In this document: positions 1 through 9,575 of the stretch, one piece after another
Layout: each line of letters starts with the position of its first letter
Numbering within the stretch: the first letter of the stretch is position 1
DNA from: Ginsengibacter hankyongi
GTDB lineage: Bacteria > Bacteroidota > Bacteroidia > Chitinophagales > Chitinophagaceae
Direction of reading: 5' to 3'
Assembly (NCBI RefSeq): GCF_008710285.1
Contig: NZ_VYQF01000003.1
Location: forward strand, 62,001-126,000
DNA length: 64,000 nucleotides
Notes under the pieces: model-generated
Told to the model about the DNA's origin: nothing
What the model saw: only the letters and a program-made list of their open reading frames with translations
Databases searched by the model: none
Made by a program: the position numbers and the translations under genes

Positions 1-933
1 TATCATAACGCCAGCAACTTTCAATGTTTCAATTCCATGGAAGAATATCCGCACATCCACAAGCATTCCCACACCCACCAAAAAAAAAGGAATGAAAATA
101 GCATTGCCCACAAACCCGATCCTGTTCATTAAGGCGGAATTATGCGGTATGAATTTATTGAGTGCAAGCCCTGAAAGAAAGGCACCTATGATGGGTTCTA
201 TGCCAGCGGCTTCCGCAAGCACCCCGCCCATAAAAACCATGGCCAATACAAAGATGTATTGCGAAATGCTATCCTCATATTTCTTAAAGAACCAGCGGGC
301 GATAACAGGAAATATAAATAATACAATGCATGCAAATACCACCACAGATACGGAAAGGGTTATCCAAAAGGACGGAGTAATATCTCCCTGCGCCATCCCA
401 ACAATAACGGCTAACACCAGTAATGCAAGTGTGTCCGTTATCATGGTACCTCCTATCGTAATCGTGATAGCCTTATTGCCCGATATACCATAGCGGCTCG
501 CTATAGGATAGGCAAGCAACGTGTGGGAGGCAAACATACTTGAGAGCAAAACGGAAGTCTCTATTGAAAACTGTAATAAGTAGTAAGAGGCAAGTACGCC
601 CAGTAGCATTGGAATAGCGAACGTGAACAAACCGAAGACGAGGCTCTTGTATTTATTTTTATTAAATTCTGCCAGGTCAATTTCCAGACCTGCCATAAAC
701 ATAATGTATAAAAGGCCTACTGTTCCAAATAATACGATGCTGCTGTCGCGTAGCAATAAGTTGAAGCCATAGGGCCCTACAATTACCCCGGCAACAATCA
801 GCCCTATAAGATGGGGAACCTTTATCTTATTTAATAAGATAGGTGCAAAAAGTATGATGAAAAGAACCAGCGAAAAAATAATCACAGGGTTTTTTAAGGG
901 CAAAGAAAAATCAAGGTCAGCTAACAATACCAT
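1..933 (-). CDS. Cation:proton antiporter (CPA2/Kef type), C-terminus cut off
   Basis: Integral inner-membrane antiporter that would exchange Na+ or K+ for protons. Reading the minus strand from the ATG at 933 gives 311 residues with no stop before the window edge, so the C-terminal part lies outside. The N-terminus is a series of hydrophobic helices; the early motif PHLIGLIVAGVIVGP followed by a MAGLEIDL segment is typical of the CPA2 family (KefB/NhaS3/GerN), and a later GAFLSGLALNK segment agrees. A cytosolic regulatory domain (TrkA-N or USP) might follow but cannot be seen. The next gene upstream is a lipoprotein on the same strand 33 bases away, so the two may be co-transcribed. Family is clear; the ion is not. 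Confidence 0.85.
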   Translation of the reverse strand, partial: MVLLADLDFSLPLKNPVIIFSLVLFIILFAPILLNKIKVPHLIGLIVAGVIVGPYGFNLLLRDSSIVLFGTVGLLYIMFMAGLEIDLAEFNKNKYKSLVFGLFTFAIPMLLGVLASYYLLQFSIETSVLLSSMFASHTLLAYPIASRYGISGNKAITITIGGTMITDTLALLVLAVIVGMAQGDITPSFWITLSVSVVVFACIVLFIFPVIARWFFKKYEDSISQYIFVLAMVFMGGVLAEAAGIEPIIGAFLSGLALNKFIPHNSALMNRIGFVGNAIFIPFFLVGVGMLVDVRIFFHGIETLKVAGVMI

Positions 934-966
934 AAGGATCTTTGAAAGGATGAAAGATGAATAGTT

Positions 967-1551
967 CTATTTTTTTTTCAATTGTAAATCATAAATAATA
1001 TGGCAGTCGTCCGGCCTTATTATTTCCCGCTCACCTTCCATTTCATTTTCTTTTGTTTTTTTAAGGCGAATTATTATCTGTACACCTTTTGATGTGGAAG
1101 TATCAATGGCTTGCGATGACAACTCCAATTTGTTTCCTGTATAAGTACCCGAGTAAGTGCGTATCACTTTATCTTTGTTAATCGCGTTTGCTATTACTGT
1201 GTTGTGCTGCAAACTGATTTCCCATTGTTCCACCTTGGAATCGCCAACGGCCGAACCGGCGCAGGTTGTCGCTGTACATAACATATCCACTGCCCATGTA
1301 CCGGTAAGATCCGGATGAAGCATTGATAAAGTATCAGGTGGAATTTTTAACAGGCTGTCGGATACGTGTTCTCTTTTATTTAATTGCTCTTCTTTTAGCT
1401 GTATCTCTTTTTCCTTAAGTGAAAGTTCCTGTTCCTTTTTATTCACTTCCTGCATTTTATTTTTAAGTTCCAATTCACGCTCGCGTAAATTACAACTGCA
1501 AAAAGTTATAAGCCAGAGCCCTGATAAACACATGATCCACTTCATAAACAT
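967..1551 (-). CDS. Predicted lipoprotein with N-terminal coiled coil, function unknown
   Basis: 194 residues. A short hydrophobic signal ends in a Cys-rich lipobox-like stretch (ITFCSCN, Cys19/Cys21), so a lipoprotein anchor is likely. Residues about 22-65 are very rich in Glu, Lys, Leu and Gln and form a strong coiled-coil pattern built on repeated KEKE/LKEEQL blocks. The C-terminal part (about 75-190) starts with LTGTWAVDMLC and looks like a small beta-rich domain of the kind that measures deviation from a baseline (lipocalin-like), but I do not recognise a named family. It lies just upstream of, and co-directional with, the cation/proton antiporter. Function is not assigned. Confidence 0.7.
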   Translation of the reverse strand: MFMKWIMCLSGLWLITFCSCNLRERELELKNKMQEVNKKEQELSLKEKEIQLKEEQLNKREHVSDSLLKIPPDTLSMLHPDLTGTWAVDMLCTATTCAGSAVGDSKVEQWEISLQHNTVIANAINKDKVIRTYSGTYTGNKLELSSQAIDTSTSKGVQIIIRLKKTKENEMEGEREIIRPDDCHIIYDLQLKKK

Positions 1552-1971
1552 CTTTAAGGCAAATTTAAGGAATACATATAAACCAGTTTATGTTTTACAA
1601 GGCAGTGAAAACATTCTACTATTAATTATTTTCATCCCGTCATCTCTGAAGAAGTGTCTCCAATCCGTATTTATTGAAGAAATAAACTGCATTTAATGAT
1701 TAATGACTCTTTCGCTCTCCGGCATATTTAAAAGAGGTTGACATGAATATTTCTAAGATAATAGAAATTCAGGAACAGCGCATGGGGATTGCTATGATTA
1801 ATCCAAATCCCTTTCATTCGGTTTAAACTTACATATCGTTTATAACGGCCACAATTACACGATAATAATATTTATATAAGATAACCGAAAAGCCTAATCG
1901 AAATTATTTTTTGCATCTATATTACAACACTGCTAATAACATTACACATAGCTGTCGGTACGGATTGAATA
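1552..1971. other. Intergenic region, no supported gene
   Basis: 420 bases, A+T-rich, between two minus-strand genes. It contains a 27-codon reading frame at 1743-1826 (+) that I do not accept as a gene, and one copy (1841-1861) of a 21-base motif that recurs at 4889-4909 on the other side of the mechanosensitive channel gene. No RNA gene or clear terminator was seen. Confidence 0.5.
1841..1861 (+). repeat. 21-base motif, copy 1 (second copy 4889-4909)
   Basis: The sequence reads TATAACGGCCACAATTACACG here and TATAACGGGCACAGTTACACG at 4889-4909: 19 of 21 positions agree. Both copies are in the same orientation and bracket the MscS-type gene. Meaning unknown; it could be part of a longer degenerate intergenic repeat or a binding site. 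Confidence 0.45.
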
Positions 1972-4314
1972 TCATGCAAGTTTTATATCACTGTCTTTTA
2001 AATATTTATAAATGGCCCTGTACACTTCACCACGTACCAGTTCAGTTTTATTAACATCCTTACACCAGAAATATACCTTCATCTCCATTGATTTTGAAGT
2101 AATCGTATTGATGAATATTTCGGGGTCCTTTTGTACGAGTACATCCGGTATCGCTTGGATTATTTCTTTAATAGCCCGCTTTCTGTCATCATCTATTATC
2201 AATTCTTCGATCATGAAAGACACCTCAGCCCGGATGTTGTTGTTACTAAGCGTCCAGTTAACAATATTATGAGATAATATATCACCGTTAGGTATAATAA
2301 CTTCTGCACCTTCAGGTGTCAATAAAGTGCTGGAACGAACACTTATTTCTTTTACTCTTCCTTTATTATTACCTATCTCAACGATATCACCTATACGCAG
2401 CGGGCGGTCAAAAATTAAAATAATTCCGGATACAAAGTTGCTTACTATATTTTGTAAACCTAAACCGATACCTATGCCCAGGGCACCCAGTATCACTGTT
2501 ATTTTATCCAGGGGAAGCCCTGATGCTGCAACGGCTAATAAGAATCCGGCAATCAATAAAACAAGGCGTGTAATCAATAATCTTGAACGCGGCCCTTTGT
2601 TGTCGAATGCCGGGTCATCACCAATATCTCCAAAGAAATAAGCAATATATTTTTGTAAAAAATTAGCTGTCCATATAATTGCTAAAAATAAAATAACCCC
2701 GTTAAAAGTAAATGAAATACTGCCCAGCTGTCTTGGTGTGGTTAAAAAGTTAATGAGCAAGTCGTTTAATGCATCATATAAATTGAGGTTGGTCGTAAAT
2801 ACGATCAGCCAAATGACGATCGACAGGATGGACACGAGCAGGGAAATGCCTTTTGCAATTCCGGTATATTCAAAATGCTGCGAATATTTTTTGCGAATTC
2901 TGCTGCTTTGAATCTGCAACAGGAATGTTTCCGTAACGAGTTGCACAAACACTACCAGGCCAATAGCCTGCGCAATCGCAGTATTAGCTGAGGTGCTCAA
3001 TATCTGTGTTAATGTTACCCGTCCAAACAGGTTACAAATAACAGCCAGTACATTAAAAAGAAGATAAAGTAGTATAACAAAAAAAATAACCTTATAGCTT
3101 TTTAACAACATCTTTAATTGCAACAAAGCATATATGCCAAGCACACAGGATGTAACGTTAACAGAAAAGATCCACCAGCGCTGAATATAAAATGGAGCGC
3201 CTAAAAATCTTGTTATGGATAATAAGATAAAAAGCAAAACAAAAGCGATCCACATATACCGCAATTGGCTGGTCATTTGTTTCCAGAAAAGAGCTGTAAG
3301 TGCAAGCATCAATAAAAAATCAATTGATTCAATATAAATGGCTGGCGCATTGAGATCGAAAAATGGCGCAAGATTAAGAACGAAAACCAATGAAACCAGA
3401 ACAGGAAACGGGTTAATAAACCTGAAGTGTAATGCATCCAGTGCTGGTATTTTGTTAAGGCGTTTAAGACTTCTGAAGTTGTAAAATATCCAATAAAAAA
3501 AGATCAATGCTGTTAAAAGTAAAAGGTACAACCGGTTCCGGCTATGCTGAAAATAAAACAGGGTGATTTTTTTTTCGTCTGAAAGCACTTTTGAGAATCC
3601 CTTCATAGCCGAAGACGAAACACCTGCACCAGATTCCCATAAATATCTTCTTTCTTTACTAAAAGCTCTCGGGCCGGTGGTTTGTAGTAGTGCGTCAGCC
3701 TGCCGGGATAGTTCGTCTATTGTAATGACGTTATTGGAGATGCGCGCCAATGTCTGATCAATAAGAACGTTGACATTCTTAATGATGCCGTCCGCATTTT
3801 TCCACTTGTCGTGTACAAGAATGAGTTGCGGTTTAAAAGTTTCCCATAAGTTACGATCGCGGAAAATATGTTGTATTACGCTATCTTTTCTAATTAAGAA
3901 TATCGCCTTTTTTGTGGCATCTAAAATACTGTCATATTGAGTGAGCTTTTTATTATAGTCTTTGTTATCAATCCTTAGATGATCAAGAAGTATATTAAAC
4001 ATTTGCAGGTTGCGGATATTCAGGCTGCGCTCTTTCCCCGAAAGTCTTTCTTTAATGATGTTTAATGCAGAATCATCTTCATCCATATGCTGAATGATCA
4101 CCTTAATAGGTGCAACAAATTGGGCCACGTACGGCGCTTTGTTTAAGGTCTGAAAAACTTTACCAATCCCCAGCAAATAATCGCTGCGAGTTAGGGTATC
4201 ATCGTTTGCAAATGCCGAAGAATCGAAAGATTTGCCGGTAAGTTTTAATGTATCCTGCGCTGCAAGCGTTCCATACAAAACCAGAATAAAAATAAAAAGA
4301 AGTAACTTTTTCAT
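1972..4314 (-). CDS. MscS-family mechanosensitive ion channel, large
   Basis: Membrane channel that opens under membrane tension to release solutes on hypo-osmotic shock. The start at 4314 (MKKLLLFIFILVLYGTLAAQ) is chosen because it gives a clean signal peptide; an upstream in-frame ATG at 4395 would put 27 polar residues before it. The 780-residue product has a long periplasmic N-terminal region (about 20-250) rich in helices, then a run of transmembrane helices (about 260-570), and a C-terminal MscS core with the glycine-rich pore helix LGALGIGIGLGLQNIVSNF followed by the beta domain (DRPLRIGDIVEI...VIIPNGD). It is much longer than E. coli MscS (286 residues) and is organised like the MscK/YbdG-type large members. 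Monocistronic as far as can be seen. Confidence 0.9.
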   Translation of the reverse strand: MKKLLLFIFILVLYGTLAAQDTLKLTGKSFDSSAFANDDTLTRSDYLLGIGKVFQTLNKAPYVAQFVAPIKVIIQHMDEDDSALNIIKERLSGKERSLNIRNLQMFNILLDHLRIDNKDYNKKLTQYDSILDATKKAIFLIRKDSVIQHIFRDRNLWETFKPQLILVHDKWKNADGIIKNVNVLIDQTLARISNNVITIDELSRQADALLQTTGPRAFSKERRYLWESGAGVSSSAMKGFSKVLSDEKKITLFYFQHSRNRLYLLLLTALIFFYWIFYNFRSLKRLNKIPALDALHFRFINPFPVLVSLVFVLNLAPFFDLNAPAIYIESIDFLLMLALTALFWKQMTSQLRYMWIAFVLLFILLSITRFLGAPFYIQRWWIFSVNVTSCVLGIYALLQLKMLLKSYKVIFFVILLYLLFNVLAVICNLFGRVTLTQILSTSANTAIAQAIGLVVFVQLVTETFLLQIQSSRIRKKYSQHFEYTGIAKGISLLVSILSIVIWLIVFTTNLNLYDALNDLLINFLTTPRQLGSISFTFNGVILFLAIIWTANFLQKYIAYFFGDIGDDPAFDNKGPRSRLLITRLVLLIAGFLLAVAASGLPLDKITVILGALGIGIGLGLQNIVSNFVSGIILIFDRPLRIGDIVEIGNNKGRVKEISVRSSTLLTPEGAEVIIPNGDILSHNIVNWTLSNNNIRAEVSFMIEELIIDDDRKRAIKEIIQAIPDVLVQKDPEIFINTITSKSMEMKVYFWCKDVNKTELVRGEVYRAIYKYLKDSDIKLA

Positions 4315-5136
4315 AGGAAATCCTTGTGAACAATACTTAAAAGTACACAAGAACCGTGGAACTTGTGAAAGATGGGCTATATTTAAATCAGTCAATCCGA
4401 CAGCGAAAAGATTTTGGAAGAACCAAGGTATAATTATATACGTTTCAATTTGATGTAACTGAATTGCTAACAGTTATATACAAATTTATGTATAGAATTT
4501 AGTGATGGAATAATTAGCAAGCTGAAATCCCCTGACTTCCTGGTTTGCATCCAACCGTAAAGCTGCGCCAATTATTTAAACTTTGTAGAATAAAACTAAG
4601 AAGAAGGCTTATTTGTTTAAACATGCTCAGCACACCATGTTGGATGCGCTTATTGCGCATAACGGTAACGGTTATTGTCAAAATCGCATCCCTGTAAACG
4701 GTACAAGTCGTGTTATAATAATAAACTATAACCTGCTCAACTAATTCTTATTGGCAAATGACAAATAATATAAAGCTATCTTCTGCATTAAGTAAACTCA
4801 AGCCTCTTTTTTAATGCGGGCGCAAGGTACTGTCATGAAGTTAAACTTTGTTAACTCTTTACGCAATATTGTTATTTTTTTTCACTTATATAACGGGCAC
4901 AGTTACACGCAGACTTATTTTGGTAGCTGCACAAGCGGGAAGCTTCCGCTGTCCCTTTGCCCGGGCCAACAATGGGCCAACGTAACGCCGCTGCGAAAGT
5001 TAAAGCATTGAGACTCCCGCAACAGGTATAAAAATAAAATCAGGAATTCTCTTGCATCGTTAAATTCTGTGCTGTAATTTTTACATCGCTTAGCCCTCCG
5101 TCCACCCCCTTTTTTCAATTTATTAATATCAGAAAA
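4315..5136. other. Long intergenic region, no supported gene
   Basis: About 820 bases between divergently oriented genes (minus-strand channel and plus-strand small lipoprotein), so promoters for both should lie here. Two overlapping short frames (4814-5011 + and 4915-5118 -) show no recognisable protein features. It carries the second copy of the 21-base motif (4889-4909). I saw no RNA gene. Confidence 0.5.
4889..4909 (+). repeat. 21-base motif, copy 2
   Basis: Matches 1841-1861 at 19 of 21 positions in the same orientation, on the opposite side of the mechanosensitive channel gene. Confidence 0.45.
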
Positions 5137-5493
5137 ATGATTGCAAATACTTATTTCCGCAATGCGCTCATCATTATGGTTACCTGTATAGGTTCCATCA
5201 GCATGGATTCCTGCACCACTACACGCATCGTCTCCAAATACGATTGCGATACCTTTGCAAACAATCCCTTAAATAAAATGACAACCTGGTCCTTTGCATG
5301 GGGGCTGGTGCAGCCTAAGGACATAATTCCAAACTGCGATAAACGCTTCAACCATCTTAACCAGGTAACTGTAAAAAATAACCTTGGCTTTGCATTAATA
5401 TCTGTTGTAACCCTTGGTATTGTTATGCCACAAAGAGTGGAATGGTGCTGCGCACCTTACAGTCCCGCAACAGATTCTTTAGGTCACAATTAA
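5137..5493 (+). CDS. Small cysteine-rich predicted lipoprotein
   Basis: 118 residues. The N-terminus (NALIIMVTCIGSISMDSC) is a hydrophobic signal ending at a plausible lipobox Cys26. The mature part has the pattern YDCDTF...TTWSFAWGLVQPKD...CDKRFNHLNQVTVKNNLGFALISVVTLGIVMPQRVEWCCAP. The ending, a short hydrophobic stretch with TLGI then a basic/aromatic-CC segment, resembles the layout of Bor-type small lipoproteins, but the similarity is only by eye. It sits 11 bases upstream of the FAD oxidase start at 5505 and is probably co-transcribed with it. Function unknown. Confidence 0.65.
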   Translation: MIANTYFRNALIIMVTCIGSISMDSCTTTRIVSKYDCDTFANNPLNKMTTWSFAWGLVQPKDIIPNCDKRFNHLNQVTVKNNLGFALISVVTLGIVMPQRVEWCCAPYSPATDSLGHN

Positions 5494-5504
5494 AAAATAT
5501 ATTG

Positions 5505-7103
5505 ATGGCAACAGTAACTACATTACCCGATGGCATTTCCACGTTACCCATTACCACATGGGAAAACGGTCATGAAAACTTTGTACATACCTTCAAAGAA
5601 AATGCCTCTTTTAAACTGAGCATCCCTTCATCAGCCTCTCACAACCCTTACCAGGATACTACCAAAAACTTTCAATGGCTTATTCAATATGCAATAGACA
5701 ATAACGTCCAGTTGCGGGCAATGGGCAATGGATGGTCTTTCTCCGAAGTAGCCGTTTGTGAAGGTGGGCTGGTAGATACCAAGGCCCTGCGGCTTTCTTA
5801 TAATCTTAAAAATTCTTTCATAGCACCGGAATACCTGGCAAGCGGCAAAACTGCCGGCAACCTGTTTTTTACTCAATGTGGCATGAGCATTCTTGACCTG
5901 GATGAAAAACTGGAGCAGGATTCCAATCCTAAAAGATCTTTGAAAGCTTCCGGGGCCAGCAACGGGCAAACAATTGCAGGATGCTGCTCCACCGGTACTC
6001 ATGGTTCTGCATTTAATGTAGGCGCCGTGCACGATTCTATCGTTGGAATGCATTTGGTGGTAGGCCCCGACAGGCACGTCTGGCTCGAAAAAAAATCAAA
6101 CCCTGTTGCCTCAGATGACTTTATACAATGGCTTGGAGCAGAACCCATCAAAGATGATGATATGTTCAATGCAGCCCTGGTAAGCTTTGGGAGCTTTGGA
6201 TTTATTCACGGGATATTGATTGAAACCGAACCCATCTTTTTGCTGGAACAATATCGCACCGGTAACATTATTTACAATGATGATTTAAAACTGGCCATGA
6301 ACCATTTGGATTTTTCTGCTATTTTAAATCAGTTACCTGCACCGCCGGTGTCCCCGGGAAAGGAAATGTATCATTTTGAAATACTGGTGAACCTCCAGAG
6401 GTTTGAGCCCAATAACCCTCAAAAGGGGGTTTACCTTAAAACAATGTATAAGGAACCGTACCGCGAGGATTATACAAAAATCGCCGCGGATGATAAAGGT
6501 TTTACGTATGGGGATGATTTGCTCGGCGTAATAGAAACCATCCTGGATACCCTGGGTCCTGGTATTTCTTCAATGCTTATTCCCGGGTTAGTAAATAAAT
6601 TATTCCCGCTGGCTTTTACCGCTAATGTAAGCATGACCGGTACAGTAGGAGAAACCTTTAGTAATACCAAATTCAGGGGAAAAGCTGCCAGTGCAGCTAT
6701 AGGCGTTCATATCAATGATGCCAGTTCAGTACTGGAAGAAATTGTGGCAATCAATAAAGATTTTCCTTTTGCAGGTGCGCTTGCATTGCGGTATGTGAAA
6801 GGTACAGAAGCTTTGCTCGGCTTTACTCATTTTGATAAAACCTGCGTTATGGAACTGGATGGCGTAGACTCCCAATTATCAAGAACTTTCATTGAAAAAG
6901 TATGGGCAAAATTGCAGGAACTTAATATCCCTTTTACCATGCATTGGGGAAAATTCAATTTCGGTTTAAATCCTGGTCTCATTCAAACCATGTATGGCGA
7001 TAGGCTGGCAAAGTGGAAAACCTGCCGGAATTCTTTGCTATCCGATGATGTAAAAAAAGTATTTACCAACAATTTTATGGTACAATGCGGCCTGGATAAG
7101 TAA
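5505..7103 (+). CDS. FAD-linked oxidase of the aldonolactone oxidase type
   Basis: Predicted flavin-dependent oxidoreductase of the vanillyl-alcohol oxidase fold. The ATG at 5505 is preferred over one at 5442 because the latter would overlap the preceding gene; this gives 532 residues. The FAD-binding domain covers about residues 35-240, with GNGWSFSEV, the GASNGQTIAGCCSTGTHGSA segment that cradles the pyrophosphate, and a following GMHLVVGPDRHVWLE strand. The C-terminal substrate domain ends with the MHWGKFN motif seen in L-gulonolactone/D-arabinono-lactone/alditol oxidases. At the position where many of these enzymes have a flavin-linking His (GxGHSF), residue 77 is Trp, so FAD is probably non-covalent. 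No signal peptide is visible. Substrate unknown; likely a sugar alcohol or aldonolactone. Confidence 0.8.
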   Translation: MATVTTLPDGISTLPITTWENGHENFVHTFKENASFKLSIPSSASHNPYQDTTKNFQWLIQYAIDNNVQLRAMGNGWSFSEVAVCEGGLVDTKALRLSYNLKNSFIAPEYLASGKTAGNLFFTQCGMSILDLDEKLEQDSNPKRSLKASGASNGQTIAGCCSTGTHGSAFNVGAVHDSIVGMHLVVGPDRHVWLEKKSNPVASDDFIQWLGAEPIKDDDMFNAALVSFGSFGFIHGILIETEPIFLLEQYRTGNIIYNDDLKLAMNHLDFSAILNQLPAPPVSPGKEMYHFEILVNLQRFEPNNPQKGVYLKTMYKEPYREDYTKIAADDKGFTYGDDLLGVIETILDTLGPGISSMLIPGLVNKLFPLAFTANVSMTGTVGETFSNTKFRGKAASAAIGVHINDASSVLEEIVAINKDFPFAGALALRYVKGTEALLGFTHFDKTCVMELDGVDSQLSRTFIEKVWAKLQELNIPFTMHWGKFNFGLNPGLIQTMYGDRLAKWKTCRNSLLSDDVKKVFTNNFMVQCGLDK

Positions 7104-7443
7104 AACAGGAATGGAAATTGGTTTAAACCCTTATCCGGTCGGGCCGCTTCAAAGCTTCCATTACCGTTCGCTGCGTGGATCCCTGCAAGAAGATTTTTTT
7201 AATAGAAGACAGAAAGCGGCGCATTTTATTTGAAGTTGACTTATTGATATTTTTAAACTTTCTATTGTTGATTATTTGAAATTGAAAAAGGTAAAAGGAA
7301 GCAAAGCTTACCCTGCCGGATATTATTTGCCGCTCTCGTTCATGAATTAAGTGCAAATAACCATAACCAACGGTTTTATAAACCAACAGTTACTTTTCCT
7401 CAAAATGCATTGACATATAACAGCTACTGCTTCTCCCGCAACA
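7104..7443. other. Intergenic region between convergent genes
   Basis: 340 bases between a plus-strand and a minus-strand stop codon. An 87-codon minus-strand frame (7123-7386) lacks a ribosome binding site and any protein-like pattern. No clear terminator hairpin was found. Confidence 0.45.
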
Positions 7444-8157
7444 TCAAAAGAACATTTTTGCAAAACCTTCACCTATATTTTGCCATAATGCTGAATCCCG
7501 GAAATTCCAGGCAAGATGCAATAACAAAAAAATAAACAGAACAAACGCAAAAGGTATAAAAGATCTTTTTTTAACGATGTCATTGATCAAAAGACCAGCG
7601 GCAATTGCCATAACAAAATAGTTGCTGTAGTTCACCGCATCCTGTAAAGAATTATGAAAATAAATTATTAATCCCCTGCCAAGGCCCGGAGCAACCATAA
7701 GAAACGAGGTGCCGATCATATAACGCATATGCCTATACGTTTTTTTCCTGTTGATAATAGCTAAGGAATAAAATATCGCAAAAGCAACAAGATAAGGTAT
7801 GCTTAAGGCAATCATAGCGATCCTTTCCTTGTGCAACACGAGGGGTGCCGCTCTTTGATAAACCATCCGGCTTACCAGGAAAATTGAAACGACAAGTAAT
7901 GGTGCTACCACATACGACAATTTTCCAATAGCCCTGTGAATACCCAATTTACCTGACCTGATAAGCAAGGGTTGAGTGATAAGAATTATCATCCATGTCA
8001 GCATCATGGCTCCATGAAAATGCTGAATATTACTAAACCCTGTAAATCCCGGGAAAAAAATAATATAGGTTTTATAAAAGCCCCATGTTACGAGTGCCAG
8101 GATGAATACAAAGAACAGGCTGATGCGGCGATAGGGAATAGTTTGTAGTCTTTCCAT
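7444..8157 (-). CDS. Multi-pass membrane protein, function unknown
   Basis: 237 residues with about seven hydrophobic helices spread over the entire length. The segment HFHGAMMLTWMIILITQPLLIRSGKLGIHRAIGKLSYVVAP has conserved-looking His residues at helix ends (HxHG, GIHRxxG), a pattern seen in a loose group of bacterial membrane proteins annotated as hypothetical or DUF2306-like; the His residues could bind haem or metal, but this is only inference. It is followed on the same strand by the DHFR-like reductase gene 8329-8913, which lies upstream with a 171-base gap, so co-transcription is uncertain. Confident only that it is a real membrane protein. Confidence 0.7.
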   Translation of the reverse strand: MERLQTIPYRRISLFFVFILALVTWGFYKTYIIFFPGFTGFSNIQHFHGAMMLTWMIILITQPLLIRSGKLGIHRAIGKLSYVVAPLLVVSIFLVSRMVYQRAAPLVLHKERIAMIALSIPYLVAFAIFYSLAIINRKKTYRHMRYMIGTSFLMVAPGLGRGLIIYFHNSLQDAVNYSNYFVMAIAAGLLINDIVKKRSFIPFAFVLFIFLLLHLAWNFRDSALWQNIGEGFAKMFF

Positions 8158-8328
8158 TGCAGTTGATTTTAATTTGATTTAAAAAAAATGTAGTGGATTC
8201 CTAAAGCAGCAAACTAAATATAGGCAATTAGTCAGATTTACTGAAAATTATAAAATCCGGATTCTATGTCCAGGTAATAAGTTTGCGCTAATGACAGGTG
8301 CGTTTGGCATCAGTGGGAAATGCGATAA

Positions 8329-8913
8329 TCAACTGCTGTAAACATGTGCTACAATGCCGCCCGGAAAAGACTTTGCCTCAATCAATTTCAGATCCATTGG
8401 CTGTTCAACACTACTAAAAATTGGCATCCCTGCACCTAAAACCACAGGATGCATATTTAAATGATATTCATCAATAAGTCCTGTCGCAACCAGGCTCCGC
8501 ATAAATCCGGCGCCTCCGAGTGCCAAAATAGGTTTGCCCTCCTGTGACTTAAGTTCCTTTATCTCATCGGCAAGGTCGCCATCAAAAATCTGTGCCTCTG
8601 CCCAGGAAGCTGCGGCCGGAGACAGTATGGTATCGGGCTCCACATGAATTCCTTTATAACCGCTTTTGGTAAATACTGCTTTTGGAATTTCGTTCATGGG
8701 TGTAGCAAAAGGCCGGGGCGCAGTTGGCCAGTACGGCGCCATAGCTTCAAACGATTTTCTGCCCATGATGACCATGCTGGCATCATAGCTCCGCTCCAGG
8801 CTCCAGGCTCTCGAAGTTTTATCCGAGCTTGTGAAAATCCAGTCAGCCTTTCCGTCAATGCCGGCTACAAAACCATCAACAGTTATTGACATCTTCATAA
8901 TCAGTTTACGCAT
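8329..8913 (-). CDS. Dihydrofolate reductase family protein (RibD C-terminal domain)
   Basis: 194-residue cytosolic protein of the RibD_C/DHFR-like fold, which uses NADPH to reduce a pterin- or pyrimidine-like substrate. The N-terminal strand MKMSITVDGFVAGIDGKADW is characteristic, as is VIMGRKSFEAMAPYWP with the GR(K)S/T nucleotide-binding turn, and ALGGAGFMRSLVATGLIDEYHLNMHPVVLGAGMPIF near residues 130-170, which matches the second half of the NADPH site. This group (often labelled YyaP/YwjB-like) is common in soil bacteria and its substrates are mostly unknown. Starts at 8895 (MKMS) or 8913 are both possible. Confidence 0.85.
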   Translation of the reverse strand: MRKLIMKMSITVDGFVAGIDGKADWIFTSSDKTSRAWSLERSYDASMVIMGRKSFEAMAPYWPTAPRPFATPMNEIPKAVFTKSGYKGIHVEPDTILSPAAASWAEAQIFDGDLADEIKELKSQEGKPILALGGAGFMRSLVATGLIDEYHLNMHPVVLGAGMPIFSSVEQPMDLKLIEAKSFPGGIVAHVYSS

Positions 8914-9375
8914 AGTTCATTAATTTATTTGTCAAAACTAAGCGCTCCTTTTGAAAACAAAGGCTGCTGAATGCGACATTCAACAGGGGCAATTGCACCT
9001 TTATTTTTTTCTTCCAGACAATATCTCTTTAGCAAGGCAATGTATCCACGCAACGACATTATAAATCGAAATTTAGTTTGCCGGGAAAGCGTCAACATTC
9101 CAAATCTATTGCCGCTGCTACACTTGGTGTGTTCGTAGCCGTTAGTTGCGTTATTTTAGGTTTCAAATAAGGACTTACGAGCATTAGAAGATTGCCACGG
9201 CGCAACAAAATTCCTTCTTCACTTCAACATCTGTTATACGCCTCGCAATTGCGAGAAGCCTTGTAAGTTGCCAATCGGTTCCTTAATTTCTTTGGCCTTT
9301 TTTGCAAACAAAAACTACGAATATTAAATCTATAACAAAAATTCAATTTCAATAAGCCACATTGCCTGGCATACA

Positions 9376-9427
9376 AAAAACAGCACTGCCAACCGGTGCG
9401 ACCATCCCGGCCCTACCTGCTGTTTTT
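9376..9427 (+). other. Hairpin with 10-base stem ending in a T-run
   Basis: AAAAACAGCA (9376-9385) pairs perfectly with TGCTGTTTTT (9418-9427), enclosing a G+C-rich 32-base loop. It could act as a weak terminator on either strand or be the base of a structured RNA. No protein gene lies next to it. Confidence 0.5.
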
Positions 9428-9575
9428 AAATTATAGTAGCTGCATTTTTTTACCCTTTTGTGACCCGGGCTGTAGCTATTCATCTAGTAAATAAATCCTG
9501 GGGCATTGTATAATAAAATGTTTTATAAAACGTTTTAAAAGGGCGTGCCTTGTGTAGGCGACCTCTTAAACACCG

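Noticed and set aside
1743-1826. 27-codon plus-strand frame with an AGAGG sequence before its ATG
   Set aside because: Too short to judge; no repeat or conservation evidence within the window. It could be a small peptide but nothing supports it.
4814-5118. Two overlapping short frames (65 codons + and 67 codons -)
   Set aside because: They overlap on opposite strands, neither has a good start context, and neither translation looks like a folded protein or signal peptide.
7123-7386. 87-codon minus-strand frame in the gap between convergent genes
   Set aside because: No ribosome binding site, no recognisable protein pattern, and composition like intergenic DNA.
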